DNA from: Priestia megaterium
Lineage (GTDB): Bacteria > Bacillota > Bacilli > Bacillales > Bacillaceae_H
NCBI RefSeq assembly: GCF_009497655.1
Contig: NZ_CP023317.1
Span: forward strand, 1,827,501 to 1,891,500
DNA length: 64,000 nucleotides
Reading direction: 5' to 3'
Positions within the stretch are counted from its first letter, which is position 1, and each line of letters starts with the position of its first letter. Below the pieces are notes generated by a model. That model made no database searches, was not told where the DNA came from, and saw nothing but the letters and a program-made list of their open reading frames with translations. A program made the translations under genes and the position numbers. Shown here piece after piece: positions 17,315-26,173 of this stretch.

Positions 17315-17887
17315 ATGTCGAAACAAGAAAATGAATACACAATAAAAGATGCATCATTGTTTGGATTTAAATTAATGCAGGTAAGTAAAGCCATCTGGCG
17401 AGCTGCAGAAGATGATTGGGAGCAATGGGTGAAGCCTTATGGTCTGAATGTAAATGAGCATCATATTTTATGTTTGGCTAGCAGCACGGGAGAAATCTCT
17501 ATGTCAGAGTTAGCTAACTTAGGAGCTATGCATATCTCTACAGCATTTAATTTTTCGAAAAAATTAGAAAATCAAGGGTATCTGTATCTATCCAAAAGAG
17601 AAAATGATAAAAGAAACACCTATATCAAACTGACTGAAAATGGAGAACAATTATTGCTTGACACGCTCAAAGGGTATGAACCACATAACAGTAAGATATG
17701 CAAAGGCGCACTTCCTTTAAAAACGTTATACGGAAAATTTCCCGATTTTCCAGAGCTCGTAACCGTTGTTCGTCACGTTTGTGGCGGCGACCTAGTGACC
17801 GTTGCTGAGCAACCTTTTGTGAATATAGAAGAAGCGGGAATAGAAGAAAATGAAGATAAGAAAGAAGTCCAGCTAACTAGTAATTGA
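17315..17887 (+). CDS. MarR-family regulator, ScoC/Hpr-like
   Basis: A 190-aa winged-helix protein that closely follows B. subtilis ScoC (Hpr). The shared features include QVSKAIWRAAEDDWEQWVKP, LNVNEHHIL, the recognition region MHISTAFNFSKKLENQGYL and the wing KRENDKRNTYIKLTE. The C-terminal third is the ScoC-specific extension (GKFPDFPELVTVVRHVCGGD). ScoC represses extracellular protease, sporulation and peptide-transport genes in B. subtilis. Whether this is the main scoC or a paralogue cannot be seen. The SD (AAGGAATGATAGT) is modest. The 232-bp gap before it shows no clear promoter. Confidence 0.82.
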   Translation: MSKQENEYTIKDASLFGFKLMQVSKAIWRAAEDDWEQWVKPYGLNVNEHHILCLASSTGEISMSELANLGAMHISTAFNFSKKLENQGYLYLSKRENDKRNTYIKLTENGEQLLLDTLKGYEPHNSKICKGALPLKTLYGKFPDFPELVTVVRHVCGGDLVTVAEQPFVNIEEAGIEENEDKKEVQLTSN

Positions 17888-17944
17888 ACGCGCTTAATAA
17901 TGGGCAGAGAATAGGACTTCGTGAAAATAAGTAAATAACAGACC

Positions 17945-17992
17945 GAGCTGTTTTATACGTGAGAAATTTGACGTATAAAACAGCTCTTTTTT
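17945..17992 (+). terminator. Terminator after the ScoC-like gene
   Basis: A perfect 16-bp stem (GAGCTGTTTTATACGT at 17945-17960 with 17971-17986) is followed by a T run. Confidence 0.9.
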
Positions 17993-18081
17993 ATTTTGTG
18001 AATAATGATTCTCCATTATATTATGAGAAATTTAGGATAAGCTACCAGTAGTAAATTTACCGGAGAGAAGGAGTGGTTACC

Positions 18082-19179
18082 ATGAATAAGTCAGACTCAA
18101 TTTCTGTTTTTCAGCTGATCCTTCTTTCGATGACGTTTATTGGCTTAAAAACTCATGTGATGCTTATATCTCCATTAATTAAAACGGCAGGGCGCGATGC
18201 TTGGATCACCGTTCTTCTTACTTGTCTTTTAACACTCATATGGGTTCCTTTACTTGTATATGTAAATAAAAAAACAAACGGCGAACATCTTTTTCAATGG
18301 ATGAAAAAACATATGAATAAGTCATTTACCAACGTTGTTATTTTTCTTATAATCGCTTATTTGACCATTATGGAAATTGCCACCTTACGAGAGACGATTA
18401 CGTGGATCAATATTATTTTTCTTCAGCGAACACCTTTAATTATACTCGTTTTACTATTTGGTTTTACCTGTTGCTTACTTGCCGCTACGAGCATGAGAAC
18501 GATTAGTATTGTAAACGTGTTTCTTTTATTTTTTATTGTACTATTAGGTTTTTTTGTTTCTTTTACAAACTTTCAATTTAAAGATTATTCTTTATTGCAG
18601 CCTGTTTTAGAAAATGGCTATTTTCCGGTTATTAAAAGTATTGTATTTCAAGGATCAGGGATGGTAGAGCTGCTGCTGCTGCTTTTCTTGCAGCACAAAG
18701 TACCGCAGCCTATACGCTATAAGCATTTAGCGGTGGCAGGAATTCTCTTAACGGGCCTTACAATTGGGCCTCTTATTGGGGCAATTACTGAATTTGGTCC
18801 TGTAGAAGCCTCTAAGCAACGTTTCCCTCCCTATGAAGAATGGGGAATTGCATCACTTGGAAAGTTTATAGAGCATATCGACTTTTTATCTATTTATCAG
18901 TGGCTGTCGGGTACCTTCATCCGCATTTCGACCTTTCTTTTTATTATGAAAGAATTAGTTCCATTTCAAAAAGGCCACAAAAGGTTTCTTTTACTCATTT
19001 TAGTGGTTATCACTGTATGCACGCTGGCTCCTATAACAGACTTTACTTTTTCAAATCTTTTATTTTTTACAATCATACCGGCTACTTTCTGGCTGTTTGT
19101 TGCTTTTTCTCTTTTCTTAGTAGTCATAGTCTTTCTAATTTCTCATAAAACAAGGAGGGATAAAAGTGGAATTTTTTAA
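18082..19179 (+). CDS. Germinant receptor B subunit (GerAB/GerKB family)
   Basis: A 365-aa membrane protein with about ten helices, of the endospore germination permease family related to amino-acid transporters. It opens with ISVFQLILLSMTFIGLKTHV and contains AGRDAWITVLL near residue 35, both family hallmarks. The B subunit binds the nutrient germinant in the spore inner membrane. ATG at 18082 follows GAGAAGGAG; an in-frame GTG at 18073 overlaps that SD. It overlaps the next gene by 14 bp. The order B-A-C differs from the common A-B-C order. Germinant specificity is not predictable. Confidence 0.9.
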   Translation: MNKSDSISVFQLILLSMTFIGLKTHVMLISPLIKTAGRDAWITVLLTCLLTLIWVPLLVYVNKKTNGEHLFQWMKKHMNKSFTNVVIFLIIAYLTIMEIATLRETITWINIIFLQRTPLIILVLLFGFTCCLLAATSMRTISIVNVFLLFFIVLLGFFVSFTNFQFKDYSLLQPVLENGYFPVIKSIVFQGSGMVELLLLLFLQHKVPQPIRYKHLAVAGILLTGLTIGPLIGAITEFGPVEASKQRFPPYEEWGIASLGKFIEHIDFLSIYQWLSGTFIRISTFLFIMKELVPFQKGHKRFLLLILVVITVCTLAPITDFTFSNLLFFTIIPATFWLFVAFSLFLVVIVFLISHKTRRDKSGIF

Positions 19180-20689
19180 GAAGCAAAAAGACTACAGCTC
19201 TAAAAAACAAGAGAGCGAAAGTCTTTTAAAAGAAAGTTCTTCTCGTTCTCAGATCATCAATGAGCGTACGTTAAGAGATTTATTTGGAAAATGCGGCGAT
19301 ATTAACTTCGAGACCGTTTATTTTTATAACAAACGAGTGCTTATGATTTATTGTACCGGTTTAGTGAGTACGGAAATGCTATATGGAATGATCCCTAAAA
19401 GATTAGAGGAATGCTGCGCTAAGCTAGAGGGGGAAGTAGAAGGAGACCAGATCATAAAATTATTAAACCTTCCCTCAGTTTCTATCGTTCAAAATGAAGA
19501 ACAGGCAGTTTCGGAAATTTTTTCTGGGAAATTATTCATTGATTTTGGATTACCGAACGCTGTTGTGTCTATCGATATTTCTGACCGTCCTCAAAGAAGT
19601 CCAGAAGAAACGAAAAATGAAGTAACCATATTGGGTCCTAGAGATAATTTTATTGAAGACTTACCTGTGAATATTGCTTTAATTCGTAAGCGTCTTAAAT
19701 CGGTTTCCTTGTTAACAAAATCTTTAGAAATTGGAAAACGAACAAAAACAAAAGTAAGCATTTTATACATGGAAGACGTAGCTGACAAGAAGATACTTGA
19801 CGAAATTATGGAGAAGTTAGGGAATATCGATATCGACGGTATTTTCAGCGGAACACAGCTAGAAGAGCTCATTAATAAAAATCCGTATAGCTTTTTTCCT
19901 CGCCACGCTTATACAGGGAGGCCTGATTTTGCGGTTCAATCTCTGTTAAATGGCCGGTTCATTATATTAATTGATGGCACTTCATATGCGTATGTTACAC
20001 CTATTAACCTTTTTTACTTATTAAAAGGATCTGAGGATAAAGAAAATACATATTTATACAGCTCTTTTGAGCGTATTCTTCGAATCTTCGGGCTTTCTAT
20101 CGCTGCTTTTTTGCCCGGTTTTTGGGTTGCAATGACGGCTTTTCATCAAAATCAGCTTCCTCTCAGCTTATTAGCTACGATTGTTGAAGCAAGAAGAGGT
20201 GTCCCGTTTCCTACCTCTCTTGAAGCAATATTAATGCTCCTTTTATTTGAATTGTTTCGAGAGGCAGGGTTTAGACTCCCGACTTCTGTCGGGCAGACAC
20301 TCAGTGTAATCGGAGGGCTTATTATCGGTGATGCAGCCATTAGAGCCGGTTTAACAAGTCCTGCCATGCTGGTTGTCATTGCAGGCTCTACGATTGCTAC
20401 CTTTACGCTAGCAAATCAGTCCCTTATAGGAACAATTTCACTGATCCGCTTTTTTAGTATTATCTGTGTTAGCATTTTAGGTTTTTTTGGCTTTTTTATT
20501 TCCATCTTTTTAGTCATGATCTATATTACAAACATTCGAACGTTTGGTGTGCCATATTTCGAATTAGCAACCCGATTAGATGCGAAAAATATTTTAAAAT
20601 CTCTCTTCCGCCTGCCCGAAAGTAAAAAAGCAACGAGAGCTAGTATGCTTAACCCAAACGATTCCACCCGCGAAGAAGGAGGAAGTTAG
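19166..20689 (+). CDS. Germinant receptor A subunit (GerAA/GerKA family)
   Basis: A 507-aa spore inner-membrane protein. The large hydrophilic N-terminal domain (about 1-290) contains the typical VYFYNKRVLMIYCTGLV and ILYMEDVADKKIL strands. A membrane part of about five helices follows, starting near residue 305 and including FLPGFWVAMTAFHQNQLP and the conserved RRGVPFPTSLEAILML. The GTG start follows AGGAGG by seven bases, inside the end of the B gene, so the two are translationally coupled. The C-terminal tail is charged. It oligomerises with B and C into the germinosome-type receptor that triggers ion release. Confidence 0.93.
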   Translation: MEFFKKQKDYSSKKQESESLLKESSSRSQIINERTLRDLFGKCGDINFETVYFYNKRVLMIYCTGLVSTEMLYGMIPKRLEECCAKLEGEVEGDQIIKLLNLPSVSIVQNEEQAVSEIFSGKLFIDFGLPNAVVSIDISDRPQRSPEETKNEVTILGPRDNFIEDLPVNIALIRKRLKSVSLLTKSLEIGKRTKTKVSILYMEDVADKKILDEIMEKLGNIDIDGIFSGTQLEELINKNPYSFFPRHAYTGRPDFAVQSLLNGRFIILIDGTSYAYVTPINLFYLLKGSEDKENTYLYSSFERILRIFGLSIAAFLPGFWVAMTAFHQNQLPLSLLATIVEARRGVPFPTSLEAILMLLLFELFREAGFRLPTSVGQTLSVIGGLIIGDAAIRAGLTSPAMLVVIAGSTIATFTLANQSLIGTISLIRFFSIICVSILGFFGFFISIFLVMIYITNIRTFGVPYFELATRLDAKNILKSLFRLPESKKATRASMLNPNDSTREEGGS

Positions 20690-21849
20690 TGAAAAGGACC
20701 ATAAGGAACTTACTTATACTTGCTATGAGCTCTTTTTTATTGTTTCTTTCGGGGTGCTGGGATACGAATGAACCGGAACAAATGGTATACGCACAGGGAA
20801 TGGGGGTAGATTTTAAAGATAATCGTTACGTTCTTTACCTGCAGACAATCAATTTAAGTTTATTGGCAAAATCTGAGGCAAGCGGTGCTGGCGCGGGTCA
20901 AGTCAAAGTAGAAGTTGGCTACGCAACAGGAAAAACCATTGATGAAGCTATTTTTAGATATTATCAAATTTCTCAGCGCAGAATCTTTTTTGGGCACTTA
21001 GCTTTCCTTGTTCTAACGGACGATGCGTTAAAGCATGGTGCTGTCAAATCTGCGGTGGACTTTTTAGATCGTTATCGGGAAACGAGATATAACATTTGGA
21101 TGTATGCTACGAAAAGCCCTTTGAAAAAAACGCTGTTAGCTACGCCGATGTTCGAAGTATCGAATGCTCTTTCTCGCTTGAGCGATCCTAAAGTGATTTT
21201 CAAGCAAAACTCCTTTATTCCACCAGTTGATTTAAGAGAGCTCATTATCCATCTTAATGAACCAAGTCACGAAGTAAACATCCCTTTAGTTCAGACTAAA
21301 GAACATTTAACAACGGATCAAAAAAGTGAAACAGCTATTCAAGTAAACGGAGCAGTGGCTATTACATCATCTGAATTAAAAGGAGTTTTTTCTGAAAGTA
21401 AAATCAAAGGGCTTAGATGGATAACTGATGAATTTGTACGAGCTGGTTTACGGGTAAGGCTACCTGATCATTCCGATATTGATCTTGTGGTAGACAAGAA
21501 AAAAGTAAAGATCGAACCTGTTCTAAAAGGTAGTAATCTAACCTTTAATATAAAAGTTCGGGCAAAAGCAACGATTTTAGTTATGCCGCAGCACGAAAAA
21601 CTATCAACTATAAAAAAAGAAGCTGAACAGAAAATTAAGAAACAAATTATTGAAACATACGCGCAAGGCTTAAGTATAAACAGCGATGTTTACAGGCTTT
21701 CTCATGTTCTTTACAAAAAAGAACTGCGTAAATGGAAAGCTGTTCAAAGCAACGGGGCCATTCCTCTAACAAAAGACTCAATAAACGTGAAGGTCAACGT
21801 ACAGGTTAAGCACGGAAACAAACAGCGAATAGGTCCGACTATAGATTGA
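20689..21849 (+). CDS. Germinant receptor C subunit, Ger(x)C lipoprotein
   Basis: A 386-aa lipoprotein. The signal peptide ends in the lipobox LSGC with the lipidated C23, followed by the family motif WDTNEPEQMVYAQGMGVDF. Three-domain GerC proteins lie on the outer face of the spore inner membrane; RRIFFGHLAFLVL is a typical segment. The GTG start overlaps the A gene's stop by one base after GGAGGAAG, so it is coupled. It completes a B-A-C receptor operon. No terminator of good quality follows at once. Confidence 0.93.
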   Translation: MKRTIRNLLILAMSSFLLFLSGCWDTNEPEQMVYAQGMGVDFKDNRYVLYLQTINLSLLAKSEASGAGAGQVKVEVGYATGKTIDEAIFRYYQISQRRIFFGHLAFLVLTDDALKHGAVKSAVDFLDRYRETRYNIWMYATKSPLKKTLLATPMFEVSNALSRLSDPKVIFKQNSFIPPVDLRELIIHLNEPSHEVNIPLVQTKEHLTTDQKSETAIQVNGAVAITSSELKGVFSESKIKGLRWITDEFVRAGLRVRLPDHSDIDLVVDKKKVKIEPVLKGSNLTFNIKVRAKATILVMPQHEKLSTIKKEAEQKIKKQIIETYAQGLSINSDVYRLSHVLYKKELRKWKAVQSNGAIPLTKDSINVKVNVQVKHGNKQRIGPTID

Positions 21850-21930
21850 AATACTGAAAACCTGCATTTCTCACCTAATAATGTTAAATCAAAAGTGTAA
21901 GAATAGATAAAATAGAAAAGACCGACCTAA

Positions 21931-22065
21931 AAACAAATCGAATATGGAAAATCAATGACAAATATCTCGAGGTTTGTAAAAGATGCAGCGGATATTATGA
22001 TGGAAAACGGCTGGATGGAAACACCACCGGCAGCCGTAGATAGAAATCATTTAAACTCCAACTAA
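21931..22065 (+). pseudogene. Remnant of a DUF3231 (spore-coat-F-like) gene, C-terminus only
   Basis: An open stretch of about 44 codons after an in-frame stop encodes ISRFVKDAADIMMENGWMET followed by PPAAVDRNHL. This resembles the C-terminus of DUF3231 proteins, where a FxxDGxxIMxENGWxExPP pattern is typical. The N-terminal three quarters or more are missing. An ATG at 21955 has no SD. I read it as a gene fragment left by a deletion or insertion; similarity is from memory. Confidence 0.45.
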
Positions 22066-22696
22066 TTAAATGACTTGCCTTAAAATATGTAAAAGCTCTT
22101 AACCTATATAGCTTGAATGAGTAAAAAACACACAAAACAAATCTCCAAATTTTGTGTGTTTTTTATTTGAAGAGAAAAAAGCTGTAAATCCTGTTTTTAT
22201 ATTTGATGATCATTAAACTAAAGCAATTTATGATTACAATTTGTATATGAGCTTAATGTCTCTATGTATAAAAAATGTTATTTATTTGCTGCTCATTATT
22301 TTATAGAAATTACTATACATTTATAAGAGATTAAAAAGAAATTAAAGAAATTATAAACATTGCTAAAACTTATATGGACAAAAGCCTTCTGCTGACTGAG
22401 GTTATAGGGAATGAAGCAATCAAAAAAACTGCAGATTACTACAAGAATTTTCACGAAAAAATATAGGATTTTTTTATAACAGCTATATTTTCTACGCAGT
22501 CGATCGGAAAATAACGTTTATTTATTGTATTTTTTGTTCATTTAGTTGATTTTTTTCATGAAAACGAAAATCATTATCATTTAAAGAGATTTATTATAGC
22601 TGAGAGACAAATATGTTTTAGTAAGTTAAAGAGAAAAGAAGAGTAGGAGGGAAATAGAGTAGAGATGAGGAAAAAAAGGCATAACAAAAAAGAGTA
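22066..22696. other. 631-bp gap: terminator, Fur-like box, fragmentary frames
   Basis: The gap holds the terminator at 22121-22165. An open tail at 22335-22465 ends in the peptide MDKSLLLTEVIGNEAIKKT and looks like another gene fragment without an SD. A Fur-like box CGAAAATCATTATCA (22565-22579) matches 12 of 14 positions of TGATAAT-N-ATTATCA. A short SD-led frame starts at 22663 and runs into the 3' end of the next leftward gene. No complete gene is apparent. It looks like scarred DNA beside the replication region. Confidence 0.45.
22121..22165 (+). terminator. Terminator-like hairpin downstream of the ger operon
   Basis: AAAAAACACACAAAA (22123-22137) pairs with TTTTGTGTGTTTTTT (22150-22164). 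It may end transcription from the ger operon or the DUF3231 remnant. Confidence 0.75.
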
Positions 22697-23836
22697 TTAT
22701 AGAGCGTTAATTTTTGCCTGATAATACCCGTTGGCAATTTTGCGGATATACGTAAAGAAGTTTGACTCCATTTCATGCACAAGAGGGCGAAATGCATCCA
22801 TACTTTCTTCTATGTAAGTTTGTTGTAGGTAACGCTGAACGGACGTTAATGATTTTTCGATTATATCTAAACCGAACTCATGCACAATGGAATGAATATC
22901 TTCTTTTTTAATAGAATAATGGCCAAAAGATTTAAAGAAATTCTTAAACTGAGCAAATGCATGCTCTCCACGGATTTTTTCGATTTCTTTTTGTTTTTTA
23001 CTATCATGAGCACCAGTTAAATTGAAACTTAAAATAAAACCATCCTTGATTTTTTCAATAATCGATTTTCTTGGCTGCTTTTCTTCTAATAATGTTTTGA
23101 CACAATCATCTTTTTCTAGTACATCGATACGGAAAATTTTACTTAATTTACTAGCCATTTCTTTAATAGCAGCTTTATAGCCAATGTATTTCGGAAGAAT
23201 GTGTTTTACCTCGGTGTAAGATAAAAGGGCTTCTGAATCTTTCTTTACGTTTACATCAGATTCGTATACATACAAAGCACGTAAAGCCAGGCGCAGCATG
23301 TTAATATTTTTGATAGCCAGCAATTGATAAATCACTTCCATTGAAACAGAAGTGTAACCACCTTTTGAAGTATATGTATTGTGATCTTTATCAAGCATTT
23401 CCGGAGTATATGATATGTTTTGAGCATCAGCAGCTTCTTTTATATGTAAATCTAAAAAATCCTCTAAATAGTTGTTTAAAGAAACTTGAATATAGTCTCC
23501 CCATAAACGATCCCAGCGAATGATGTCATAGTCTTCTAAAAGCTTATTATTATTTTGAACGGTCCGAACGGAACATTGGATTGTATTAGCCAGTTCTTGC
23601 TCAGAAATAATTGAAATATGACCTTGGCTGTTACATTTGGCTACGTAAGCTAAAATTTGCTTCATCAGAGAACCCGTCCACTTTATGTTTACAAAGTTTT
23701 TTGCTAGACCAAATGAATGTTTTTCATAGTAATAGCCGTTGTCTCGTTTCGTCTCTCTATTTAAACCACTCATGACAATCAGCAGCTTGTTTGCTATCAG
23801 AGTGTGCCGTTTTAGTGCCAGCTTTTGTATACTCAT
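22697..23836 (-). CDS. Putative plasmid replication protein, downstream of the iterons
   Basis: A 379-aa basic, soluble protein with no signal or membrane segment. The N-terminal third looks like a winged-helix/HTH unit (ISEQELANTIQCSVRTVQNN then KLLEDYDIIRW), followed by a longer helical region and a Lys-rich C-terminal half. A strong SD (AAAGGAGG) precedes the ATG. It is transcribed away from the iteron array, in the same direction as the larger protein on the other side. Position and HTH suggest a replication or copy-control protein that binds the iterons. A plain transcription regulator is the main alternative. I do not recognise a named Rep family. Confidence 0.5.
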   Translation of the reverse strand: MSIQKLALKRHTLIANKLLIVMSGLNRETKRDNGYYYEKHSFGLAKNFVNIKWTGSLMKQILAYVAKCNSQGHISIISEQELANTIQCSVRTVQNNNKLLEDYDIIRWDRLWGDYIQVSLNNYLEDFLDLHIKEAADAQNISYTPEMLDKDHNTYTSKGGYTSVSMEVIYQLLAIKNINMLRLALRALYVYESDVNVKKDSEALLSYTEVKHILPKYIGYKAAIKEMASKLSKIFRIDVLEKDDCVKTLLEEKQPRKSIIEKIKDGFILSFNLTGAHDSKKQKEIEKIRGEHAFAQFKNFFKSFGHYSIKKEDIHSIVHEFGLDIIEKSLTSVQRYLQQTYIEESMDAFRPLVHEMESNFFTYIRKIANGYYQAKINAL

Positions 23837-23907
23837 GTAGTTACCTCCTTTCCAAAACTATATACGTCATCTTTTACAGTATAGACACAGTCATATAGGC
23901 TGTAAAA

Positions 23908-24670
23908 TGACATATTTGCACGGAAAAATGGTGCATTTTTTTAAAAGACTAGTGATACCAAGGGACGAGACATCTATTTACAAGGTGACATATTTGCACG
24001 GAGATGTGGAGCAAAAATAGCGTTACATTTCATAAACGTTGATAAAACAGCATTCTTAAGACAAATGTCGTATTATGACGGATGAAATACACGTAATGTG
24101 ACAAATTCAAAAAAAAATTTGATGTAAAAATGACATATTTGCACGGAGAATAGGAGCAAAAATGATAAAAATAAAGATTTGGGCAACAAAGTGACACATT
24201 TGCACGGAAAATAGGGACATAAAACAAAAAAATGCCCTTTTTTAGACACAGAAAGTTCACATTTTTACAAAGAATAAATGAACATTTGCAGAAAAAATCG
24301 CGCTTTTTTAAAAAAGTGGCATGTTTGCACGGAAATCTAGAGCAAAAAACACTTTTGCACGGAGATTTGGAGCAAAAAATGCAGAAAACGAAGGGGGAAA
24401 GTCGCTGTCTCAAGAAAAATTATGTAAAAGTGGCATATTTGCACGGAAGATTGGAGCCAAACTTATAGTAAATGCAGTATAGAAAGAAAAACGACACTTT
24501 TGCACGGGAACCTGGAGCAAAAATTAGCTATAACACTTCTTTTAGACACAAAAAGTTCACAAAATGATAGGGAAGGTGAAGTTTAATAACTATATCAGCA
24601 GGGGAAATAGTATGTTTATATGGAGAATTGGAGCAAAAAAACACTTTTGCACGGAAATGTGGAGCAAAAA
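23908..24670 (+). repeat. Iteron array: nine good and one degenerate direct repeats of about 25 bp
   Basis: The consensus begins TTTGCACGGA, has about eight variable bases with GGA, and ends GCAAAAA. Copies start at 23915, 23993, 24138, 24199, 24324, 24354, 24438, 24499 and 24646; a degenerate one at 24614 keeps only the right half. All point the same way. Many are preceded by TGACATA or GTGGCATA. Each unit also has inner dyad symmetry: TTTTGC on the left mirrors GCAAAA on the right across about 14 bp. Spacing ranges from 30 to about 145 bp. Arrays like this mark origins of theta-replicating plasmids. Open frames that cross it, with repeats such as HGNLEQK, are artefacts. Confidence 0.88.
24237..24562 (+). 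repeat. Second short repeat pair within the iteron region
   Basis: TTTTAGACACAGAAAGTTCA at about 24238-24257 recurs as TTTTAGACACAAAAAGTTCA at about 24540-24559, followed by CA in both. One mismatch over 22 bp. It is distinct from the iteron and could be a second protein site. Confidence 0.6.
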
Positions 24671-24697
24671 ATGCAGTAACTAATGGTAGGCAGATAA

Positions 24698-24735
24698 AAA
24701 GAATGCTCTTATAAAGATCATAAGAGCATTCTTTT
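24698..24735. terminator. Bidirectional terminator between the iterons and the larger Rep-like gene
   Basis: A 13-bp perfect stem AGAATGCTCTTAT (24700-24712) pairs with 24719-24731; T runs lie on both outer sides. It ends the leftward gene at 24737 before transcription enters the iterons. Confidence 0.88.
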
Positions 24736-24736
24736 T

Positions 24737-26173
24737 TTAGCCTATAGAGCTTGTTACGTTTTGATAGATAGAAAGGGGAGCATATTCGTAATCACCGGCT
24801 AATAAGTCTTTTACTTCACTTTCTCCCACAGGAATAAAGGTGATCTGAAACACTTGGCCCACTCTTTTATAAGATTGGACAGCTAGTTTTTGTTCGACTA
24901 GCTCATCTAAGGCTGTTTCAATTTCGACAAGGTTTTCTTTTTTACGTCTCTTTCGAAAGCGGACTCTTGTCGAAAAATATAAATAATCTCTTGTGACATT
25001 GTATGAAGATTTTGTTTCATAGCAAATGAGACGCTCTTTTTGCATAACGAATAGCAAATGGTAAGCGGCGTCTAAACTTAATTTTTCTACTTTATTTTTG
25101 TAAATACGCACCGTTTGGCGTTGAATATAGTCTCTATATATCACTTCATTGACGTGAATTTCAGCAATTCGCGTTCCGTTTGGCATCGTAGTAATATCCA
25201 CAAAGTCAAAAATACCATAGGCAATTGTCTTATTATGCTGTACTTTTGACATGCTGTAGTGCTTCATTTTTGTAATTCTTTCTTCTATCATCTGGTAATT
25301 GCGCTTACTGTCTGTTTTATAAAGTGCTTTCACAAGGTCACCAATCTTTACATTAATGATTTTTTGTGTAGCGAACAACTCGTCGCGTTGGCTCATGATC
25401 TCTAAAAACACTTTATAATCAAACCGATCTAAATCACTAATTTTATTTCCATTTTCTTCAGCGTATTCTTTTTCTATTAACAATTCGTAATCTGTCCCGT
25501 CTTCAGAGTTATAAGTACTTAAGAAATATTCTTTTCCTTCTTTCTCTAATAGGGGTTGCTCGACGAGAAGCTTTGCTCTTGAGTTAGAGAAAAAAGGGTT
25601 CTCTACAGTTGAAAAAGGGCTTTCAATAATACTATGGTTTCCGTTTTGGAAGCTAGGGTCCAGTATAGTCAGCCCAATAATAATAGATATATCCGTATGA
25701 ATTGCTTTTTCTCGCTGCGTTTTGGTTTTTTGATGAATATAAGGATAATCAGTTAAGAAGAAGCTATCTTCTTGACTCCATTCACGTAGGATATCAATTC
25801 GTTTATTAATGACTTCTTCCGGAGACGGTATGTTTTCAAACTGTTTGCAAAAGAGTTCTTTTCCGTTTGTTTTATAATAAGCTGTTAGCGCTCTGTATTC
25901 CCCAATCAGCTCTTTATTCTTCTTGGGCTTTTTTTGCTCATAGTCGCGTATAGCAGCATCTAACCATCTGCGTTTCGTACGATTGAGAAAGTCTTTTTTT
26001 AAAATCCTCAACGCTTCGTTTACATCTTTATTTTCAAAGTGCTGCTGATAAAGAGGGAGGATGGTGCTCTCTAAATCACCTTTTATACTTTCGTTATAAA
26101 CGGATAAGAGGCGTAATTTAGATACTCTATCAATGACTTCGCGTATGAGTAAAGATGAATAATCCATACACAT
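24737..26173 (-). CDS. Putative replication initiator, upstream of the iterons
   Basis: A 478-aa soluble, charged protein. The C-terminal half (about residues 240-460) reads like the tandem winged-helix layout of iteron-binding Rep proteins: FDYKVFLEIMSQRDELFATQ, KIGDLVKALY, YQMIEERITKMKHYS, then RIYKNKVEKLSLDAAYHLLF. The N-terminal half is helical and unrecognised. The start follows AAGGAGG; a second ATG at 26167 is possible. It reads toward the iterons and ends in a terminator. Location beside a clear iteron array is the main reason for the replication call. No par genes lie adjacent. Confidence 0.55.
   Translation of the reverse strand: MCMDYSSLLIREVIDRVSKLRLLSVYNESIKGDLESTILPLYQQHFENKDVNEALRILKKDFLNRTKRRWLDAAIRDYEQKKPKKNKELIGEYRALTAYYKTNGKELFCKQFENIPSPEEVINKRIDILREWSQEDSFFLTDYPYIHQKTKTQREKAIHTDISIIIGLTILDPSFQNGNHSIIESPFSTVENPFFSNSRAKLLVEQPLLEKEGKEYFLSTYNSEDGTDYELLIEKEYAEENGNKISDLDRFDYKVFLEIMSQRDELFATQKIINVKIGDLVKALYKTDSKRNYQMIEERITKMKHYSMSKVQHNKTIAYGIFDFVDITTMPNGTRIAEIHVNEVIYRDYIQRQTVRIYKNKVEKLSLDAAYHLLFVMQKERLICYETKSSYNVTRDYLYFSTRVRFRKRRKKENLVEIETALDELVEQKLAVQSYKRVGQVFQITFIPVGESEVKDLLAGDYEYAPLSIYQNVTSSIG

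Noticed and set aside
24030-24468. Two opposite frames of 127 and 78 codons in the iteron array
   Set aside because: Their peptides simply repeat the iteron sequence (HGNLEQK-like units) and they lack SDs.
23908-24670. CRISPR array
   Set aside because: The repeats are degenerate, unevenly spaced (30 to about 145 bp), have no uniform spacers and no cas genes; iterons fit better.
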